The position numbers and the translations under genes were made by a program. A stretch of DNA of 64,000 nucleotides from Lycorma delicatula (Eukaryota; Arthropoda; Insecta; Hemiptera; Fulgoridae). How positions within the stretch are numbered: the first letter of the stretch is position 1; every line of letters begins with the position of its first letter. The notes beneath the pieces are model-generated. The model searched no databases, had not been told where the DNA came from, and worked only from the letters and a program-made list of their open reading frames with translations. Location of the stretch: positions 106,844,495 to 106,908,494 of the forward strand of contig NC_134455.1 of NCBI RefSeq assembly GCF_047948215.1, written 5' to 3'. Below, piece by piece: positions 50,114 to 60,212 of the stretch.

Positions 50114-52762
50114 GTGATGAACAAGAAAATAGGGAGGAGAGTGGAGTATTTCAAGACGCATAGCGATAGAGTCATTGTAATAAGGATAAATTCAAAACCT
50201 AAACCGACAACGATTGTTAATGTCTATATGCCTACAAGCGCCCATGATGATGATGAGGTAGAATGTGTATACGAAGAGATTGATGAAGCAATGAAACACG
50301 TAAAAGGAGATGAAAATTTAATAATAGTTGGAGATTGGAATGCAAGCATTGGAAAAGGCAAGGAAGGAAATATAGTGGGTGAATACGGGCTGGGCAAAAG
50401 GAATGAAAGAGGGGACCGACTTATAGAGTTTTGCACGAAGTATAATTTAGTAATTGCCAACACCCAATTTAAAAATCATAATAGAAGAATATACACTTGG
50501 AAAAAGCCAGGCGATACTGCAAGGTATCAGATAGATTATATCATGGTTAAGCAAAGATTTAGAAATCAACTCGTTGACTGCAAAACTTACCCTGGAGCAG
50601 ACATTGATAGCGACCATAATTTGGTGATAATGAAATGTAGATTGGGGTTTAAAAACCTGAAGAAAAGGTGTCAGATGAATCGGTGGAATTTAGAGAAGCT
50701 TGAGGAAGAGGAGGTAAAGAAGATTTTTGAGGAGGACATCGCAAGAGGTCTGAGTAAAAAAGATAAGATAGAAAATATAGAAGAAGAATGGGAGAATGTT
50801 AAAAAGGAAATTCTTAAATCAGCAGAAGCAAACTTAGGCGGAATAAAGAGAACTGGTAGAAAACCTTGGGTTTCAGACGATATATTGCAGCTGATGGATG
50901 AACGTAGAAAATATAAGAATGCTAGTGATGAAGAAAGTAAAAGGAACTATCGGCAATTAAGAAATGCTATAAACAGGAAGTGCAAACTGGCGAAAGAAGA
51001 GTGGATTAAAGAAAAGTGTTCAGAAGTGGAAAGAGAAATGAACATTGGTAAAATAGACGGAGCATACAGGAAAGTTAAGGAAAATTTTGGGGTACATAAA
51101 TTAATATCTAATAATGTGTTAAACAAAGATGGTACACCTATATATAATACGAAAGGTAAAGTCGATAGATGGGTGGAATATATTGAAGAGTTATACGGAG
51201 GAAATGAATTAGAAAATGGTTTTATAGAGGAAGAAGAGGAAGTTGAGGAGGATGAAGTGGGAGAAACAATACTGAGATCTGAATTTAAGAGAGCATTAAA
51301 AGATTTAAATGGCAGAAAGGCTCCTGGAATAGACGGAATACCTGTAGAATTACTGCGCAGTGCAGGGGAGGAGGCGATTGATAGATTATACAAACTGGTG
51401 TGTAATATTTATGAAAAAGGGGAATTTCCGTCAGACTTCAAAAAAAGTGTTATAGTAATGATACCAAAGAAATCAGGGGCAGATAAATGTGAAGAATACA
51501 GAACAATTAGTTTAACTAGTCATGCATCAAAAATCTTAACTAGAATTCTATACAGAAGAATTGAGAGGAGAGTGGAAGAAGTGTTAGGAGAAGACCAATT
51601 TGGTTTAAGGAAAAGTATAGGGACAAGGGAAGCAATTTTAGGCCTCAGATTAATAGTAGAAGGAAGATTAAAGAAAAACAAACCCACATACTTGGCGTTT
51701 ATAGACCTAGAAAAGGCATTCGATAACGTAGACTGGAATAAAATGTTCAGCATTTTAAAAAAATTAGGGTTCAAATACAGAGATAGAAGAACAATTGCTA
51801 ACATGTACAGGAACCAAACAGCAACAGTAGCAATTGAAGAACATAAGAAAGAAGCCATAATAAGAAAGGGAGTCCGACAAGGATGTTCTCTATCTCCGTT
51901 ACTTTTTAATCTTTACATGGAACTAGCAGTTAATGATGTTAAAGAACAATTTAGATTCGGAGTAACAGTACAAGGTGAAAAGATAAAGATGCTATGATTT
52001 GCTGATGATATAGTAATTCTAGCCGAGAATAAAAAGGATTTAGAAGAAACAATGAACGGCATAGATGAAGTCCTACGCAAGAACTATCGCATGAAAAAAA
52101 ACAAGAACAAAACAAAAGTAATGAAATGTAGTAGAAACAACAAAGATGGACCACTGAATGTGAAAATAGGAGGAGAAAAGATTATGGAGGTAGAAGAATT
52201 TTGTTATTTGGGAAGTAGAATTACTAAAGATGGACGAAGCAGGAGCGATATAAAATGCCGAATAGCACAAGCTAAACGAGCCTTTAGTAAGAAATATAAG
52301 TTGTTTACATCAAAAATTAATTTAAATGTCAGGAAAAGATTTTTGAGAGTGTATGTTTGGAGTGTCGCTTTATATGGAAGTGAAACTTGGACAATCGGAG
52401 TATCTGAGAAGAAAAGGTTAGAAGCTTTTGAAATGTGGTGCTATAGGAGAATGTTAAAAATCAGATGGGTGGATAAAGTGACAAAGGGGGAGGTATGGCG
52501 GCAAATAGATGAAGAAAGAAGCATTTGGAAAAATATAGTTAAAAGAAGAGACAGACTTATAGGCCACATACTAAGGCATCCTGGAATAGTCGCTTTAATT
52601 TTGGAAGGACAGGTAGAAGGGAAAAATTGTGTAGGCAGGCCACGTTTGGAATATGTAAAACAAATTGTTAGGGATGTAGGATGTAGAGGGTATACTGAAA
52701 TGAAACGACTAGCACTAGATAGGGAATCTTGGAGATCTGCATCAAACCAGTCAAATGACTGA
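50114..52762 (+). pseudogene. Endonuclease-reverse transcriptase of the RTE-like element, one nonsense codon
   Basis: Open from before 50114 to 51994, then TGA (51995-51997), then open in the same frame to the stop at 52760-52762. Residues from 50114: endonuclease GDWN 73-76 and SDH 166-168; RT KAPGIDG 402-408, FIDLEKAFD 529-537 and RQGCSLSP 588-595. The catalytic FADDIVIL comes immediately after the TGA. The C-terminal domain has EEFCYLGSRIT, YGSETWT and CYRRMLKIRWVDKV, ending NQSND. The enzyme nicks DNA and reverse-transcribes its own RNA there. The TGA sits where CGA (Arg) would fit, a typical CpG transition. With the SINE and the upstream frameshift, the copy cannot act, though its RT part is nearly intact. 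The minus-strand frames here are shadows. Confidence 0.9.
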
Positions 52763-52791
52763 AGACAAAAAAAAAAAAAAAAAGCATATGG

Positions 52792-53745
52792 AATGTAGAT
52801 GCACTTATCGTTTACCGATTTAAAAAAAGCTTCCGATAATGTTCCTTGAAAAATATTTTGGAATTTCCTGAAAATCAGAAGGTAAAGTTTTTGATAATCA
52901 AAGCTATAAAAAAATTATATAAAGAGTTACAAATTAGTGTAAAGGTAGGTAAAACTTATTCAGATTATTGCAATTTAAGTAAGGGAATGAAATAAGATTG
53001 GTCTTTGCGCTGTTCATTTTAATGTTTTTATAAATTATGTTCTTATGAACTGGATAAAGAAATGTTATAAGATGGGGATTCAAATTGAAGATGATAATAT
53101 ATGTAGTCTCCAGTGTGCTGATGAACAGGTCGTATTGGACGAACACCATCGTGATGTAGAATACATAACTCGGAAGTTGATTGAGGAGAATGACAAGTGG
53201 TGACGATGTAAATACCGAAAAAATAAAATTTAATTCTGTTTATTCTGGTGAGGCGAAGGAGATAAGTACAGAGAAAAGGGTGATAAAGAAGGATAAAGAA
53301 TATAAATATCTTACTACGATTTTGACATCTGATGGGAGACCAGATAATAATATCTTTAAAAATGTTGAAAAAGCTATATTTATTAATGAAATTTTTCAGC
53401 GAGTTTTGTGGTATTATTGATTATCAAAAACACCAAGAATAAGATATTCAATTCCTTTGTTGAAAGTACATTCACTAACAAAAATTGTGGACTCTCCAGT
53501 TCAGACTGAGAAGTAGAGTGATGGCAATGGAGTTGAATTTTTGGAGGAGGAATTGTCGGTGGACCACTCAGGATCGAGTTCGAAATGATATCTTGAAAAG
53601 GATGGAGAGGACAGTTTTGTTTGCTGGTAAAATCGAAAAACAACTGATTTTGTATGGTCATGTGAAACGAATGGAAGGTCTGTAAGAGTAAGAATCCGAG
53701 GTGAGAATAAATGAATGGAATTGGGGTCATGGATAGGAGAGGCTA
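52792..53745 (+). pseudogene. Older decayed reverse transcriptase, adjacent to the RTE-like element
   Basis: Starting right at the target site of the RTE-like insertion, the plus strand reads FTDLKKASDNVP (palm A, about 52802-52838), a thumb-like VKVGKTYSDY stretch, and a degenerate catalytic box LQCADEQVVLDEHHRD (about 53112-53155). KLIEENDKW follows, then an open frame at 53181-53420 with KEYKYLTTILTSDGRPDNNI. The end, RNCRWTTQDRVRNDILKRME at 53485-53685, is a C-terminal region like that at 28700-28800. Frames change at least three times. It belongs to a different lineage from the 49.2-kb element, closer to the one at 28495-30475. Confidence 0.7.
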
Positions 53746-53797
53746 GTTGAATATGATTTGTTTGGCAGAGGAAAATGGTGTTTTGGAGTTACGATAA

Positions 53798-53935
53798 ATG
53801 TTAATTAAAATCCAACCACCAAAGAACACCGGTATCCACGATCTAGTATTCAAATCCGTATAAAAGTAACTGCCTTTACTAGGAATAGAACCTTAGAACT
53901 CTGGACTTCGAAATTAGATGATTTGCGATGACGAA
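53798..53935 (-). mobile_element. SINE-A family fragment
   Basis: On the minus strand this holds only the head-proximal part: a worn B-box region, then taaaggcagttacttttata, ggataccggtgttctttggt and the start of ttggtggttgga. The 3' half is missing. No duplication was found. Confidence 0.7.
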
Positions 53936-54085
53936 TTATTCATAGCCTTCACAATTATTTAAATACAGTTGAAACATATATTAGTACTGGTTGAATTACA
54001 ATGAGAATGGATGTTGACATCATAAATGTATTGACCGATGATGAATAAATGTCATAAAAAATTCATGTAATTAATAGTTTTTACA

Positions 54086-54240
54086 GATCTCCGTAGCGGG
54101 GTGTTAGCGTCTCGGCCTTCATCCGGAGGTCCCAGTTCGATTCCCGGTCAGACATTTTTCATACCCTATAAAATTCCATTTCATATTCCCGTGAAAAAAA
54201 ATTCGGAGTCTATATAGTGAATTTATCATCCAAAAAAAAG
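54086..54240 (+). mobile_element. SINE-B family copy
   Basis: The A-box region gtagcggggtgttagcgtct and the B-box cagttcgattcccggtc have tRNA spacing. The body, gacatttttcataccctat and atttcatattcccgtg, matches 33895-34079. The 3' end is an A-run of eight. No clear target-site duplication. Confidence 0.65.
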
Positions 54241-54704
54241 TAATAAAAAAAAAATACATAAATTTAATCACAAAGATAAATAAAAATTATAAAGCGAATC
54301 TCCTTTCATGTAGTTAAACATTATTTAAAGTAATCTTCTGCGGAAAATTATTTTTAAAAATTCAAAAATGCTTGAAACAGGAAAAGCAATCTGTATTATC
54401 TTGAATTCAGTGAATAACGGAAGACAACGGATCAATCTAGTTGATGAAACAGATAAGAGGTCTCTCTCGTAGCGTCGTTTACTCAGCTGCCGCTTCCCTC
54501 TCTCGTTTAATGTCTGTGTGTATGTGCGCGCGCTTGCGCTTATGTATCAGTCTGTCTCAAGGGGAATGTACGGACTGTCTGAAGTTTATATTGAAGTTTT
54601 ATTTTACATTACAAAACCCCTCTATATTTTGTAACTAAAAGAAATTTCATACCATCTTGTATAATTTTAAATAAATCTCATAAAAAAATAATATATATAT
54701 ACAC

Positions 54705-54764
<60 letters not shown>

Positions 54765-55195
54765 ATATAAGAAAGAAAAAAAATTGTTTATTAGTTTATC
54801 TTTGTTAATTAAAATCAAAATAAATAGATAATATAAAATCAGCAAAAGAAAATTGGTTGAAGGAGAAATTTTTTGATTTAGGAAAGAAGATTAATTCAGG
54901 GAAGTTACATTTAGGGAATGGAAAATTAAGAAAGAATTTTGTAGAAATAAAACCTGAAAGTCAAAGCTGCGATTGGTAAACTACTGATAAAAAATAATAA
55001 AAAATTCTTTAGGTGCTGTTAACAGAAAGGAACGTTAGTTGATGACATGTGTGAATAGAATGAAATCCGTAGTTAGATAAGAAAGTATTCTTTACATTAT
55101 TTAAACAAGCATAAGGCTAAAGAAATAAATGATATTCTATCCGAGTTAATAAGTTGTTAAGATGTTTTAAGTTTGGATTAAATAGGTTATACAAG
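54241..55195. other. AT-rich DNA with a compound microsatellite, no gene
   Basis: At 54690-54768 a TA run passes through acacacaa, a longer TA run, and then (GT)n back to TA; the acac and gtgt parts are complementary, so the tract can fold on itself. The 65-codon frame at 54441-54638 shows no motif. Confidence 0.6.
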
Positions 55196-56533
55196 ATTTT
55201 ACAGAGTGACGAAATAGAACGAATTTCAAGATGTGTTATACTAGTGAAAATAAAAAAAATGTTCCAGAAACGCTTCATTTTTGAATAAATCTTGTGAAAA
55301 ATTTCATAATTCTGCTATAAGAGCAAATGAAACCATACTAAAGTTATTCAAATCTGAATTAGAGGATAAATTTTACGGTTTCTTATGGTTGTTGACCTGA
55401 AAAATTGAATAAAACAAGTCCCAAAAAGCATCTATAATAACTTTTGAAGAAATAATTGAAAAATGGAATGTTTATAACAGAACTCCTTAGTTCCGACCAT
55501 CTTATATACATAGCTCGAAAAAGTCATTAGATGGAAATACCAAAATCTACAGTTTACAAAGCGGTGAATAAGAGGCTTACGCACAAGTAAATTGTAAGGT
55601 ACAACTTTTACATGAAATCAAACTCAATGGCAAAGTGAAAAGCTTGAAATTTGCAAGTTTGTAGCTTTCATATTTAAATAACATTGATGAAAATGAGGAC
55701 CACCTGGAAAATGTCATGTTTTCAGATGAGGCGACATCTCTCTTAAGTGGCAGTAAATCGACACAGTTGGAGAGGGTTTGGGGATCAGAGCCACCGCATT
55801 TAATTATCGAACAATAGAGTGAATCTCCCAAATCAATGTTTGGTGCAGACTGATGATTGACATATTGTGAGCCACTTCATTTTTGTAAAAAAACACGATT
55901 AATGGGAATACATTCTGCAGTTTTCTCAAACTTTACGTTTTCCACAGATTGACTATATTGAAGAAGAAAAATATTAATTTCTATCAACTAGACGGCGCTC
56001 CGCCGCATTATAGCACTGTGTCAATGCTGCATTAAACATTCGGTTTCCAAACAGGTGTATTGGAAAAGGAGGGCCGATCGCATGGCCACCAGCAGCCCCA
56101 GACATGACTCAACTAGATTTCTTTTTGTGGGGGAATGTAAGAAACATTATTTACTCGAAGAAAATTCGTGATGTCAACCACCTACAGGAGATGATTGTTG
56201 CGGCAATAGCATCTATTACAGCAGACATGCTGGCAAGTACTAGTGGAAGAACTAGATTACCGTCTAAATGTGTGCAGGGCAACGAATGGTGCATATACGA
56301 AGTGTATTAAACACCAAAAAATATTTCAGAATTTACTCTTTCATAATATATATTCATGCAATACTTAAAATATAATTCTGTTTAAATAATACTTAGAACC
56401 GTGGAGATATTTTTTTAAACACATTTAATAAAAAAAATTAGTGTCGCAAAACAAAATCTTTTGATACTGCTTTAAAATTTAAAAAGACTGATAAAGTATC
56501 TGGTTAGATTTCAATAAATACAGTCTGTGTAAT
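55196..56533 (+). mobile_element. Decayed IS630/Tc1-like transposon
   Basis: The left end ttacagagtgacgaaatag at about 55200 resembles the outer end of the 15.5-kb transposon. A right end near 56520-56533 (tacagtctgtgta) is only a partial complement, so the borders are approximate. Confidence 0.45.
55440..56310 (+). pseudogene. Decayed DDE transposase
   Basis: The reading order across frames is IPKSTVYKAVNKRLTHK near 55530, then MFSDEATSLLSG at 55719-55755 with the first catalytic acid, and WGSEPPH near 55780. QLDGAPPHYSTVS follows at about 55987-56027 with the second acid, then PDMTQLDFFLWGNVRNIIYS at about 56098-56157 with the third, and a C-terminus ending IYEVY at 56308. This is the same superfamily as at 15905-16990 and 44556-45460. 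Stops and frame changes are frequent until the last 68-codon open piece (56104-56310). The minus-strand frame 55577-55831 is a shadow. Confidence 0.75.
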
Positions 56534-56639
56534 CTGAAAGAAAGAAGGGGCGAGTAAGACTACTATACAAAGACACCTCAAGCATAAAAATTACTTAACA
56601 GGATAATTTATAGACGAATGTATTGCGATGGTAAAGGTG

Positions 56640-57560
56640 TATCAAATGAAGGCCAAGTCGAATTCAGAAAAAAAAGAATACCAATAAAAATGCCATTTTA
56701 ATTTGCCAGATAAATCTTGAAACTAAGTCTAAAGAAAATCAAAACTGCTTATACAACATTTGTAGATCCTGTGAAGAAATTTGATAAAATGAACTGGAAA
56801 AAAGTTTAAAAGTTTAGGGAAGATAGGATTATAATATAGAAAAAGAATAATTATTTATAATCTATACAAGAATTAGATAGTTGGATTAAATTAGATTATC
56901 AGGAGACAAAAGCTCCTTGAAAACATAGACAAAAAAAAATGTAATTCATTCCACATTATATTTCAAATAATGAAAGAATTTTAGGAGAGAAATTTAACCT
57001 GAAAAGAATTTTTTTCCCTGTTTAGCCTCCGGGAATCATCGCCAGGATTACTTCAGAAGATGAATGAGGATGATATAAATGAGTGTAAGTGAATTGTAGT
57101 CTTGTACAGTCTCAGCTCGACGATTTCTGAGACATGTGGTTAATTGAAGCCCGATCACCAAAGAACACCGGTATCCATGATCTACTATTCAAATCCCTAT
57201 AAAAGTAACTGCCTTTACTAGGATTTGAACGTCGAAACTCTCAACTTCGAAATCAGTTGATTTGCGAAGACTCGATCACCACTAGACCAACCCATTTGGT
57301 AATCTGAAAAGAATTAAACAAAAAGAAGGTAACTGGTTACTAAAAATAAAGATAAGTGAATACTAAATAACAGAAGTGGAAGAATTTATTATATAGACAC
57401 TAAAATTAATAAAAAGGATGTTCCCGTAAGTAATATATTAAAAATAGAACCATTCTTCACCAAGGAAGAATTGTTTTATAAAAATAATAGCCAAAAAGAT
57501 AAAAGATAGTGGTTTTTAAAATGCGTTGTTACAGGAAACTCATGAAAATTTAAGTTTGTT
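56640..57560 (+). pseudogene. RTE-like reverse transcriptase remnant, split by a SINE
   Basis: Before the SINE the plus strand reads TAYTTFVDPVKKFDKMNWKK (about 56747-56807), parallel to the palm A motif of the RTE-like element (TYLAFIDLEKAFDNVDWNKM). A thumb-like reading follows. After the SINE it continues with ITEVEEF (about 57373), then FTKEELFYKNNSQK (about 57458-57500) and a WFLKC-like stretch, parallel to the C-terminal connection region. The catalytic YADD-type box is not recognisable. Many stops. Confidence 0.6.
57011..57303 (-). mobile_element. SINE-A family, full-length copy with target-site duplication
   Basis: In minus orientation: a head with ggttggtctagtggtgatcg, a B-box in acgttcaaatcc, the shared body, and the end ggaggctaaacaggg followed by an A-run. 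The flanks ctgaaaagaatt at 56999-57010 and 57304-57315 are an identical 12-base duplication. The insertion interrupts the RT remnant at 56640-57560, so that element was already there. Confidence 0.85.
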
Positions 57561-57693
57561 AATAAAATTGTGTATGAAAAAGCTTCAAAACGAATTACAA
57601 AAAAAATGGTCTTCTCAAATTTTAACTAAAGTGTTTTAAATGAAATAAATGTTCTCTAGAAAGCATTTAGGAGGGTGTAATTGTCCAGCCTTG

Positions 57694-57780
57694 ATTTTCC
57701 AGGTTAAGTACGAGTATATATATACTCGTACTTAACCTGGAAAATACAATACAACATAATTTGCAGATCCTGTTGTATTG
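57694..57780. repeat. 52-bp perfect palindrome followed by a second hairpin
   Basis: Bases 57694-57718 and 57721-57745 are perfect 25-base inverted arms (attttccaggttaagtacga and onward) around TA. Immediately next, caatacaaca (57747-57756) and tgttgtattg (57771-57780) form another perfect 10-base inverted pair around 14 bases. The flanks show no transposon coding sequence. Confidence 0.95.
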
Positions 57781-58161
57781 CAACGGCGTGATAGGGTTGG
57801 CCAAGATTACTAGGCAGAAACGACTGAATAGCTGGTTGTTTCAGCTCGCTCAATCTTTTTTGCTTCCTTTGCATTTCCCAGTAGGAGGGTAGAACAGAAT
57901 TTAATACGATATCTCAAACGGGTTCATTGTTAGGTAAAGGATATATAACTAGACAATTCTTTTATCAACCAGTAGTTTAGAACAATGTTTTTTAGGTAAC
58001 ACATCATGGATCCTTGATTAGTTAACTTAGTAATTGAAGGAGATCGAAGAAAAAGATGCGAGATCAAGTTAAAATAAATAAAATATTCGTAAATAATTGT
58101 AGAAAAGTACAATCAAACCAATCAAGGATTGCAAAAAATTTATATAAGAACCTTAACATGA

Positions 58162-58877
58162 GGTCGTCCAGAAAACAAAAACCGCGCTTGTTTTTCAATA
58201 GATTTATTGTATTTATTTTAACTCAAATATACGCATCAAATTTCACATGTTTTAAGCTATTTTTCCACATAATCACCTCTAGGTAAGTTAAAGCATTTGT
58301 CAAATCCAAACACTAGTTTTTGTGTGCGTCGTCAAAGTAGTCTGCCGCCAGACTATTAAGTCACTCACGCACGAACAGCTGCCCTGACGTCGTCGTCACT
58401 TTCATAGAGGTCCCCGATAATCAACTCTTTCAATTTTGTAAATAGGTGGATATCTCTTGGAGCAAAGTTTGGTACGGCATGTGATCTAGAACAACCCACC
58501 CAAAATCTTTGACAAGTTTTTTGCGCCATGTGGACGTGCGTTGTCATTAGATGTTTTCCCTGCCGTAAAAAAATTACACTATTTCTTTCATTTATTATTC
58601 TGTTACCATATACTGCAGTAATTTGACCATGAATCTCCAAAGGACGAACACCTTGCGCATTCAAAAAAACGTATGACCGATCGTACCTCACAATTCGTTT
58701 CCAGAATTTTCAATTTTTTATCCACTATAAACACACGCAAAATAGCTCAGTGAACAGTCCAGATACGAAATTTCTTAACAGTGCTAGCAGAACAACTGAG
58801 ACCAACTGGCCTTGCCCCAGTGTTGCAAGTGAGCTGCACGCAGGCAATGCCCAACGATTCTTATTTTCTGGACGACC
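58162..58877 (-). mobile_element. Internally deleted mariner-like transposon
   Basis: Inverted ends: ggtcgtccagaaaacaaaaa at 58162-58181 and the complement of ggtcgtccagaaaataagaa at 58858-58877. The total is about 715 bases, well short of a complete mariner of about 1.3 kb. A fused coding remnant lies between the ends. Confidence 0.8.
58270..58720 (-). pseudogene. Mariner transposase N-terminus joined to its C-terminus
   Basis: On the minus strand a frame open at 58691-58365 reads VRPLEIHGQITAVYGN (N-terminal helix-turn-helix). It passes after about ten residues into KHLMTTHVHMAQKTCQRF, then APRDIHLFTKLKELIIGDLY and SDDDVRAAVRA, the C-terminal part around the last catalytic acid. The frame also reads on after the stop as sequence typical of the tail. 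Everything between, including the first two catalytic acids, is gone. The deletion joins the two halves in frame, so a short hybrid of about 109 codons remains open, but it cannot be an active enzyme. Confidence 0.75.
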
Positions 58878-59274
58878 ATAGCATAATATAATTTACTTAT
58901 TAGATTATTTTTGGCAATGGAAAATCAAGCAAACATTTCTATTTTTATTAGAATATTTTAAACGTACCATGCACCTTTAAAAAAAAATAATCTATCCAAG
59001 ATTTGAAAGGAATGAAGGATGATTCTCTTTTCATATTTACTAATAAAACAAAATTTTATTAATACCCATAACTAAAATTATGGACATGATGTGTCCATAT
59101 CAAATCATTGTCATTAATTCATTAATTGGTGAATCATAAAACTATGGCTCGTAGATTGAAAATGTATCACTCTAGTTCGTTAGTACTGAAATGGTGACCA
59201 AACTATCCAGACAAAAAAACATTTGACTAATCCGCTTAAGAAAAAATATGTTTATTCTTGTATAAGGCTAATTG
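58878..59274. other. AT-rich spacer, no gene
   Basis: Nothing recognised apart from short A-runs and an imperfect inverted phrase near 59090 (tatggacatgatgtgtccat). Confidence 0.4.
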
Positions 59275-60212
59275 CACTAGAGCACTAGAGCTATTCTGAA
59301 AGAAGAAAATTATGGTAATCGGTCAAAAAAATTGGGTGTGAATTTTTTCGCACTTCTCCACGTTGCTTGACTCAGCGACCCCAAAAACAAAAAAAAAAGT
59401 GGAGGTTATACTCCTACATACGTGTATGTTTTCGTAAGTACATGTGTTGACGTGTTTGAAGCTTAATAACTTTTGACTGAATCAACCGATTTTGATGAAA
59501 TTTAGCACAGATACTCCTGTATATGCAACAATTTGTAGGTAACATTTTGGGGTCAATATCTTCAGGTGATGGGGAAGATAGTTTATATAGAGTCATTTTA
59601 TCAAAATTTTGCAAATATAACCCCCTCTTCTTATTAATCTACTTGCGTGCAAACTTGCTTATCATTTTAAAAAAATGCCCCCAAATTCTCACATTTTCCC
59701 AAAATGAAAATAATAAATAAAAAGCTATCTTTATTTATTGGATATATTTTAAACGACTTTTATTATGTTTTCCTAAGCATGGTAATAGTGCAAGTAGCCA
59801 AAAAAAAAAAAGTTCGGGGCAATATTTGTGTTAGGGAAGCCGATCAAAATTTAAAAATATATAATTTTTTATTTAATTTTTTAAGACTTTTAGTTTTTAG
59901 TTTTAAAATTTTTAATAATATTATAATAAAATTTCTTCATAATTCACACCAACCCCAAAAAGAGAAATCCTAGGTAACTTTTGTTGATCTTTACCTTTGA
60001 TGGTTTTACATTTTTCAGTGTAATTTTTTTTCCTTCCATTTAACATAGTAAAAGTAGAGCAATAAACATTTTTCTTGGGAGGTGATTTTGGGGGTGGGGA
60101 GGCAGAAAAAAGTAAAAAAAAACGATTTTTGGCATTTTTATACCAATTATACTTTCTCATGTATTATTATTTTTACACTCTGTAAGAATAAATAACCAAT
60201 GCCAGGAAAGTA
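59275..60212 (+). repeat. Rep-A family copy 3
   Basis: It matches copies 1 and 2 in order: tggtaatcggtcaaaaaaa, cttaataacttttgactga, gatgaaatttagcac, tttggggtcaatatcttca, gcccccaaattctc, ggtaatagtgcaagtagcc. It ends in aatgccaggaaagta like copy 2. It is longer than copy 2 because of about 250 extra bases near 59940-60160. The left inverted end is not recognisable. The short frames within are not conserved between copies. Confidence 0.65.

Larger units (their letters stand above)
49246..52783 (+). mobile_element. Near-complete RTE-like retrotransposon with target-site duplication
   Basis: The element runs from cctcctctatgaatcatgag to a poly-A tail of 16-17 bases. It is flanked by agcatatgg at 49237-49245 and again right after the tail (52783-52791), a 9-base target-site duplication. 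It has a 5' UTR of about 300 bases, a single endonuclease-RT frame without a gag-like ORF1, and almost no 3' UTR. Without its SINE insertion it would be about 3.3 kb. It is the youngest-looking retrotransposon in the window. The cctcctctatgaatcatgag start is one I recall from other arthropod copies, which supports a full-length 5' end. Confidence 0.8.
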
